From contig CM027385.1 in NCBI GenBank assembly GCA_015680905.1, forward strand, positions 21,024,501 through 21,088,500: DNA of 64,000 nucleotides, read 5' to 3'. Under the pieces are notes generated by a model that was not told the origin of the DNA, did not search any database, and worked only from the letters and a program-made list of their open reading frames with translations. The translations under genes and the position numbers were made by a program. The stretch is from Coptis chinensis (taxonomy: Eukaryota > Streptophyta > Magnoliopsida > Ranunculales > Ranunculaceae). Positions 57,349-64,000 of this stretch are shown here, in pieces; position 1 is the stretch's first letter; every line of letters starts with the position of its first letter.

Positions 57349-59157
57349 TCAAGGCTCTCTCTTTGTGTCCCTTTTATCTTTACAAGTCTTCACACCAATT
57401 TTTATTCCAGGTGGCCTACCCCTCACATTGGTGTTGACCCGAGGCTCTCGCCTGAAAGTTGCCTTTGGATCACCTAGTTCTACACACTTTTTCAGCATCA
57501 AAACCTTTTGTTCATCTGAGAGCGACTGAAACTTCTTCTGAATCTGAGCAATCTCGGGCTGAATATCAAAGTTAGGAAGATCAATCGGAGTGCTACTAAG
57601 CTGTCTCCACCTAGGGTGTATCAAAGATAAGGGGATGCTTCCCCTACCAATTAGAACAATTTCACATAACTCATGCGCAAGGAAGCCCATACATACTCTT
57701 GTAAACACAACGACAACGAATTTCATCTGTCCCAACTCTAACAGACCTTATTAGCTCTTTTGCTATCAAATCCAATGCATCTCTAGAAATGTACCCTCTA
57801 AGTTGCACATATGTGTTTTGTTTGTAACGATGATCCCAGAGATTCAAGCTCCTATTAAAAGAACTTTCAATTTCTGTCACTTGGTTTGTCAGGAGATTAT
57901 TAATCAAATTAAAGTTTCGGCAGAAGTTACCATTATTGCTAGAACGCAAATGCCTCTTCAAAGAGGAATGCATACTTTCAATTCGGTTACTGCTCGAAGT
58001 ACCAAAATGCATATGGAGATCTATCCAAGCCGAGACAAACCTTTCTTTGTACTTCGAAAGCCACTGGTCTTCTATGTATTCCACAACACCATAATGATCT
58101 CCGTACTCAAGTTTAAAACAACGTAGGTGTTCCAAGTACTTAACTTCAGTACGAGCTATTATCACTGTTTCGAACATAAACATAAATTGTTCATACTCAA
58201 CAAATTTCTCAAATGTTTTTTTGGCCTTTGTCTCGATGTTCCTCCTGATGTGAACTCGACACAAGAAGTGTGCAGCTTTAGGAAACACTATAGCTATCGC
58301 ATCCATAAGTGCCAACTCACAATCAGTCGTAATTATCTTTACAGAAGTAGCTTTGTAGTCCAGAATATCACGCAACCTCTTCAAAACCCATAGGTAAGAA
58401 CCTTCTTTCTCACTCTCCAAATACCCAAAAGCAATACAGAATGTCTTCATCGTGGATGTGAACCCAACAACTTCAAACAATGGCATCTTGAAGACATTCG
58501 CCTTGTAATGCGTGCAATCCATGACAATGACCTCGGAAAACACTTTGCCAAATGAATTGATTGGGGATGTGCAAACAACAAATCTCTACATTCACCATTC
58601 TTTGGATTATCCCTATGAAACTCGTGGTACCCAAATTCTTCTAAATTTCTTAGAAATTCTTGCATTTGGTTTCTTCCACTCAACCGAACCAACCGATTCT
58701 TGTGACGATAATTGTATAAAGTGCTTTTGTTTGACAAATTATTGTCATCTCTCTGTTTCAAGAGGGGTAAAATTTCACGCGGTTTAACACCACTCAAAGA
58801 CAAATCCTGAACAATCAATTTTTCTTCAGCTTTTAACCTTCCGACGAATGCACGACCAATAAGATGCTCCCCAATAGTATGATTATGAGTTCCACACATA
58901 ACACTCAAGATCCATCCACCTTCGTTTAAGTAATTCCCCTTTCAACACAAATGGATGACCACATTTCTTCGAACCGATTGCCTATATTCTTTGGTTTTTT
59001 TGTTCAATATTTTCGGCTTTATGGATGGTCTAAATTTTCCACTCCTTTCGCAACTCAAGAAAACTCTAGGTCTTCGCCCAAGTCCCGAATTATCAGACCT
59101 TGATATCACAACCACAACTCCAACAGTCATACCAACTGTCGAACACCATCGGATCAA
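57349..59157 (-). pseudogene. MULE transposase (FAR1-DBD/MULE/SWIM), right copy
   Basis: The 290-codon ORF 57671-58543 holds the whole catalytic core: VIVMDCTHYK (first Asp), ITTDCELALM (second Asp), FLCRVHIRRN, and NRIESMHSSLKRHL (Glu), then most of the SWIM region (CRCVYKSMYGLPCA). The last SWIM His continues in ORF 57349-57735 (AHELCEIVLIGRGS). 58447-58908 carries the N-terminal part, including CGTHNHTIGEHLIGRAFVGRL and SLSGVKPREI. The FAR1-type N-terminal segment is at 58942-59157. Breaks near 58530, 57680 and 58930 separate these pieces, so the copy is not functional as it stands, but the core is the best preserved in the window. Confidence 0.9.
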
Positions 59158-59630
59158 CGAGTGACGATCTTCGAAGACCTGCGTAAACCCTTGATCTTAG
59201 ATACTATTGACGAAAATTGTTTTTTGCTAAGTTATTGATAAAATAAATAAAAAATACAAGCTTTCAAATTACATTATTACCTCAATTGTTGTAAATGATT
59301 CGGTCATATCGGGATAGCTAATTTCAACATTGTTGTAAAGTTCATCATCGAATAATAATTTGATTGCAGTAGTGTTAAAGCTGACTCCATGTCACTTTTA
59401 ACACTAATCAAAGTTATCATTTTGATTTTGGCGGGAGAATTTATCTTGAACGTTGCTTCCAGCACATGAGTCCATTCTTAAAGTGAAAATTTGGTGGGAA
59501 TAACAACAATTTTGTGGGTGACTCAAGACTAACCTAAGAGAACAACAGAGGGAGGGGGAGAAATTTTAGAGAGCATGAGTGGTAGGAGTGTTCGTGGAGT
59601 AGTAAGTACGGTGAAGAGCTCGTTTGAATT

Positions 59631-59760
59631 ACAATGGGGTGTGGAGAGAGTTTTTTAAGGTTATAATGGTCATATTAATAAAAATGGGGTGTGGAGAGAG
59701 TTATTTAAGGTTATAATTGTCATATTAACAATGGGGTGTGGAGAGAGCACCAGTTTTTTT
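59631..59760 (+). repeat. Three ~49-bp tandem repeats
   Basis: AATGGGGTGTGGAGAGAGTT occurs at about 59633, 59683 and 59731, each followed by TTTAAGGTTATAAT in the first two. It lies just past the visible end of the right arm and may be the terminal region of the outer MULE. Confidence 0.88.
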
Positions 59761-60248
59761 TGGAATAAACGTCGTGTGTGTGTAGAGAGAAATCGGGGTG
59801 TGACGAGTTTTTACAAATGTTAAGAGTAACATAGGGTACGTGACCTACTACCCCGTATTGCATTGTAAAAAGCATGGATATATGTTATAAAAATGTCATA
59901 TAGGATGTAGTATAGCATACTTTATGGTATATCATACTCATGTTCTATAAACAGAAAGTATATCATACTTTATGGGTGGTCCAATTGTTTAATTCAATAT
60001 AAGAGTTTTACGCTTGGTAGTATGTCATAAGCTACAATCACTCGATATGACTATACTCATAAATGTCATACTTTTATACGAATGTTATTTCACTTTTATT
60101 TGATATGTCAATAAGAGTTTTATATGTTGGGTCTAATCACAGATAGATATGACACTATATATATCATACTCGAATATTATGTTACTAATATATGATATTA
60201 TAATATATGCTACTAAGAGTTTTATATGATAGATATGACACTATATAT

Positions 60249-60511
60249 GTATACAGAAACATACCGGAAAGTAGAATTGTTCATAGTTCGGTAGCTATGA
60301 ATAATGAGATGTTCATAGTCCCTTTCTCCCCACGCATTACAATCAAGAATTGGTTTCTTAATCTCATTACTGTAATTAGTACTAATCAGGCAAGTCCTCA
60401 TCATACGAGGAGGAGTATATTCACAATAATAATTTTAGATCTTCCGACCTCCTAGGAGTTATGTCAGATAATTTTAGATACTCACTGATAGATATGACAC
60501 TATATATGTCA
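60249..60511 (+). repeat. ~265-bp direct repeat, copy 1
   Basis: Starts GTATACAGAAACATACCGGA and ends in GACACTATATATGTCATACT. It is repeated at 61016-61292. Contains TAATCAGGCAAGTCCTCATC, homologous to the reverse complement of 11600-11650. Confidence 0.93.
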
Positions 60512-61015
60512 TACTCAATTTTTATGTCACTATTTATAATATATGCTAATAAGAGTTTTATACTTTTGGTAGTATTAATAGCGCTAGAATCGCTGATAGA
60601 TATGACACTATATATGTCATACTCGAATGTTATGTGAGTTTTTATAATATATTCGTTCGGTAGTATATCATAAGAATCACAGATAGATATAGCACTATAT
60701 TTGTTGTCATACTAGAATGTTATGTGTTATTAACATATGACATATTCCTCTGCAAGCGCTCCAACCTTCTGTTATGTTCATAGTCCAATTGTGGTATGAA
60801 CAAAGAATGTTCATAGCTCATGACTATGAACAATCATTGTCATAGTCAATTGTGGTATGAACACTCATTGTTCTTAGCTCAACACTCATTGTTCATAGCA
60901 TTGAGTGTTCATAGCTACCGAACTATGAACAATCATTGTTCATAGTCGAATTGTGGTATGAACAAAGAATATTCATAGCTCATGACTTCCACATTGATTG
61001 TTCGTAGTACGTACA

Positions 61016-61292
61016 GTATACAGAAACATACCGGAAAGTAGAATTGTTCATAGTTCGGTAGCTATGAATAATGAGATGTTCATAGTCCCTTTCTCCCCAC
61101 GCATTACAATCAAGAATTGGTTTCTTAATCTCATTACTGTAATTAGTACTAATCAGGCAAGTCCTCATCATACGAGGAGGAACCAGCAGGTATATTCACA
61201 ATAATAATTTTAGATCTTCCGACCTCCTAGGAGTTATGTCATATAATTTTAGATACTCACTGATAGATATGACACTATATATGTCATACTCA
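61016..61292 (+). repeat. ~265-bp direct repeat, copy 2
   Basis: Near-identical to 60249-60511, but keeps an extra AACCAGCAG-like insertion at about 61182 that is also present, in similar form, in the split-gene fragment. Copy 2 is therefore the more ancestral. Confidence 0.93.
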
Positions 61293-61639
61293 AATGTTAT
61301 GTTACTTTTTATAATATATGTCAATTAGAGTTTTATACGTTCAGTACCAACAACCACAGATAGATATGACACTATATATGTCTTACTCGAATGTTATCTC
61401 ACTTTTTATATGACTGATAATGTTATCTCATATATGATACTATATATGTCATATTAGCACTCGAATCACTGATAGATATGACTCTATATATATCATACTC
61501 GAATGTTATGTACTTTTTGTTACTTTTTGGTTGGATTAACTTGTTGACCCGGAATAGTAGTTTATGTGATTTTTTTGTTGCATTGACTTGTTCACCCGGT
61601 TTGTTCCGGTTCTACCCTCACAAATGTGTGGCTAGAAAA

Positions 61640-61690
61640 CGCGCGCACCATTAGTTTCAGTACATCTCGCGCACGGTAGATTTAGCCTTT
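61640..61690 (-). mobile_element. GGCTAAATC-family MITE, terminus only
   Basis: CATCTCGCGCACGGTAGATTTAGCC-like end preceded by GCGCACCATTAGTTT, the same combination as at 17570-17625. Confidence 0.55.
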
Positions 61691-62069
61691 TAATATATCG
61701 TGCGAAAACTTAATTTAAAATTTTCAAAGGAAACGCTTTAGATTAACTCTACTTACGTAAATCTGATGGGATGTTGGATATTAAGGGTGGTCGACCTCAT
61801 GTATGTTATATATCCACATAGTATAATAATATAAGGTATTCGTTACTGCTAGACCCCATATTGTGTTGGGAAGACCCTAAAAACAAAAACAAGTATTACA
61901 AATGTGCCATTGGCCCCAAAAGTTGTTTTGTGTTGGGCACCCCCAAACCAATGTGAATTTGACTTGTTGCAACTTTTTCAGCCCTTCTCTTATATTCTAT
62001 TCTCTTGCACCATCAAAAACCTTAAACCCCTAAAGAAAAACTATATCCTAACACTAACACTAAACACTA

Positions 62070-64000
62070 ATGGAATAGCCCAACCCCATTTTAGAACATG
62101 AAGATGAAGAAGAAAATGTGATGCATCATGACCCCATTCAAGAAGAAAATGCAGAACAAGTTCCAAGTGATCCCATTCAAGAAGAAAATGTAGAACAAGT
62201 TCCAAGTGACCCCATTCAAAAAGAAAATGTAGAACAAGTTCAAAGTGAAGAAAATAGAGAAATGGATGATGATGCATTTAATAAGAATAAGGTAAATCTA
62301 AATTAAACGTAATTATGCATGTAGTAATTATGCATGTGTACAGTGATATATAGGACTGAAAGAGAAAATTTGAACACCTGAGGCTTAAATGACCCGGCTA
62401 GGTCGTTCGTATTGCACACCAAACGGTCTAGTCACACCGTCTGAACTGAGTCCAAAACGATGTGGCCATGTCGTTTGGGATTTGGACTTAGAAAAAAAAA
62501 CTTACCGGTGTGGTCACACCGTTTGGACTAAGTCCCAAACAAAAAAAACTTACCGGTGTGGTCACACCGTTTGGGACTTATTCCAAATGGTGTGGCCATG
62601 TCATTTTAGGATTTGAACATAGAAAAACACAAACAGTGGTAAACGGTGTGTTTGTGGCATTTGGTACTTAAGCCAAACAGTGTGGCTATGTCTTTACAGG
62701 GTCCATAATACATCAATTAACAACTGTTCTTCATTTAGGATCCTTCGGTGTGTTTCAAGAACTCTGGAAACTTGAATGACGTGGATGACGATCAACCATT
62801 TTCAATGGATACAACATAAATATTTACTACGGAAGAGGTACATAATAGGCATTGTTTTCACTTGTTTTTATTTTCTAAATGAAATTATATTAGTTTATTG
62901 ATTGCTGTTTTCTTTCATATCTTTAGGTATTTCATACACGTAATGACGTAATTGGTTGGGCAACTGCTCGGCGAAAACAATGTAATGTGGTTGTGGTAAT
63001 TGGGAAGTCGCAGAATGTTAACGGGAACCGAGTACCAAGGTTGGATTTAGCTTGTGAGAGTTCGGGCGTGCATCATTCACACAAAAAGGTAGAGAAGGTT
63101 AATAAAAGAAATACGGGAACCAAGAAACGTGGATGTCCATTTAAGTTAAGATGTATTTTCCAACGTGGCACTGTCGATAGTTGGAAAATTGCCATTCTTA
63201 ATGTTGTTCACAACCATCCATTGGCGAAGACCTTTGAAGGACATGCATTTGCTACTCGACTGATCGTTCCATAATTCGAGTTCTTGTCAGAGGTGACTCA
63301 AAATGGAGTTAAGCCTAAAGAGGTTTTCAAGTCCATCAGACATAGGTTTCCTGATGACCTATCTAGCATATGTCAAGTCTACAATACCAGGCACAAGGTG
63401 AGGACATTGGATATGAACGATCGCTCGCAAATGCAGAGATTGCGTGAGTTGTTAGCAGAAAACCATTATTTCGAGGAGGTGAGAGAGGATACGAATACGG
63501 ATGAGATAACGGGATTGTTATGGGCCCATCCGGACAGTGTTAAAATGGCTTGGACTTTTCCAAAAAAATTCATCATAGACGCCACCTACAAAACCAATAA
63601 GTATCGGTGGCCTTTTGTACAGTTTGTGGGGGTGACTTCAACCTAGAAGTCTTTCACGGTCTGTCAAGTGTTGCTTCAGTCCGAAACAGCGATAGACTAT
63701 GAGTGGGCTTTGCGTTAGTTTAATGGCTTGCTGGGTGAAGAAAGGCCATCTGTGATCGTGTCTGACAGGGACTTGGCCTTAATGAGTGCCGATGATATTG
63801 TGTTTCCTGACGCGCACAAGCATCTTTGTAGATGGCATATCTCTATGTGCGTCCTTCAGAAATGTAATGATTTTTTTCCCACCACAGAACTTGTAGATAA
63901 ATTCCACTTCTCGTGGAACACTGTAGTGAAATCGAGGACTGAAGATATCTTCAACCGTAGAATTGCTGCTTTGGAAAAACATTATAGGGTTGAGTACTCC
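62070..64000 (+). pseudogene. MULE transposase, second family, 5' part
   Basis: This MULE transposase is related to, but clearly distinct from, the MULE-OTU protein. A probable first exon (from ATG at 62070; third codon TAG) encodes three repeats of DPIQEENVEQVPS in an acidic stretch and ends at a GTAAAT donor near 62292. After the repeat-bearing intron and a short exon (about 62740-62840), the exon from 62927 reads VFHTRNDVIGWATARR and then the FAR1-type DNA-binding domain (KRGCPFKLRC...VVHNHPLA). 63284-63646 encodes GVKPKEVFKSIRHRFP and the first catalytic Asp region FIIDATYKTNKY. A frame stop follows GVTST. Further on, VSDRDLALM (second Asp) and HLCRWHIS are visible at 63760-63850. A stop between exons and others downstream make this copy doubtful as a functional gene; the Glu motif is outside the window. 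Confidence 0.82.
62400..62690 (+). repeat. GTGGCCA/GGTGTGGTCACACC repeats in MULE intron
   Basis: About five units built from (A/G)(C/T)GATGTGGCCATGTCG, TTTGGGATTTGGACTTAG and GGTGTGGTCACACCGTTTGG. The last contains a perfect palindrome, GGTGTGGTCACACC being nearly symmetrical. The same words fill the interior of the MITE at 9190-9600. Confidence 0.8.

Larger units (their letters stand above)
34618..59604 (-). repeat. Right arm of the inverted duplication
   Basis: This is the reverse-complement partner of 1-25200. The inner boundary is at about 34618, next to a probable PIF/Harbinger terminus. The outer boundary cannot be fixed because the left partner runs off the window; the last alignable bases are near 59604. 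The arm is colinear with the left arm except for a ~2.6 kb block in flipped orientation (47.5-50.1 kb), the absence of one hAT-like MITE (site at 35808-35822), and many clustered small differences. Confidence 0.93.
59820..61550. repeat. Palindrome-rich AT block outside the palindrome
   Basis: Dense repeats of GATATGACACTATATATGTC and TATGAACA/TGTTCATA pairs. It resembles 4330-5100 and 54480-55150 (shared CAGAAAGTATATCATACTTT at about 59948 and 54880). No gene visible. Confidence 0.7.
61854..64000 (+). mobile_element. MULE, 5' part (runs off window)
   Basis: The terminal region starts near CCCCATATTGTGTTGGG (61855) with TACAAATGTGCCATTGG at about 61897, matching the MITE ends at 9040-9757. 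Inside are coding exons from 62070 on. GTGGCCATGTC / GGTGTGGTCACACCGTTTGG repeats occupy 62400-62690. The 3' end is beyond the window. Confidence 0.72.

Noticed and set aside
57803-58393. Plus-strand ORFs opposite the MULE transposase
   Set aside because: Shadow frames of the minus-strand transposase with no recognisable residues.
1-59604. CRISPR-like interpretation of the evenly spaced palindromes and 55-bp units
   Set aside because: Units are contiguous or have repeated linkers instead of unique spacers, there are no cas genes, and the context is a plant genome.
1-59604. Single-read foldback artefact as the explanation for the palindrome
   Set aside because: A read-level foldback would leave almost no spacer; here 9.4 kb of single-copy DNA separates the arms, and one arm carries an extra MITE and a flipped block. 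A larger assembly join is not excluded.
59604-59830. Terminal inverted repeat of the outer MULE-OTU element
   Set aside because: The GGGGTGTGGAGAGAG repeats look terminal, but I found no matching inverted sequence beyond the OTU domain at about 3000-3960.

Overview
This window looks like repeat-rich intergenic DNA of an AT-rich land plant, most likely an angiosperm. The evidence is MULE transposases of the FAR1/FRS type, a PIF/Harbinger element with its Myb/SANT-like partner gene, plant-style MITEs, a Helitron-like terminus and intron-bearing fragments. I found no intact host gene, no tRNA or rRNA and no bacterial-style operon. Almost all recognisable coding sequence belongs to DNA transposons, and most of it is broken.

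The dominant structure is a giant inverted duplication. The left arm (about 1-25200, probably extending beyond the window start) reappears as its reverse complement in the right arm (about 34618-59604), around a 9.4 kb single-copy spacer. From outside inward each arm holds: a MULE transposase gene with a C-terminal OTU-like protease domain; arrays of short palindromes; a FAR1-like transposase pseudogene with SWIM and zinc-knuckle remnants; a palindromic MITE next to an unrecognised split-gene fragment; unrecognised ORFs; a nested pair of MITEs; a Helitron-like 5' end; a 55-bp minisatellite array; and an LTR-like non-coding block in which both arms stop. The arms are not perfectly colinear. A 2.6 kb block is in direct rather than inverted orientation (left 9.4-12.0 kb against right 47.5-50.1 kb). 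A 428-bp hAT-like MITE present in the left arm is missing from the right arm, where a footprint-like scar remains.

The spacer (25.2-34.6 kb) holds the rest of the LTR-like block, a third, diverged piece of the 55-bp array and its associated block, several MITEs, a 105-bp tandem duplication, and a degraded PIF/Harbinger element (transposase and Myb/SANT-like ORF, both on the minus strand) whose outer end lies at the inner boundary of the right arm.

Beyond the palindrome (59.6-64 kb) lie short tandem repeats, a palindrome-rich AT-rich block with a 265-bp direct duplication, and the 5' part of a second MULE (about 61854 to beyond the window end). Its termini and internal repeats match the MITE at 9.04-9.76 kb.

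A small MITE family (termini near GGCTAAATCTATGGTGCGC, 120-160 bp, 9-bp target duplications) occurs at about ten sites in each half of the region and is a useful relative-dating marker. Because most insertions are shared by both arms, the inverted duplication is younger than they are.
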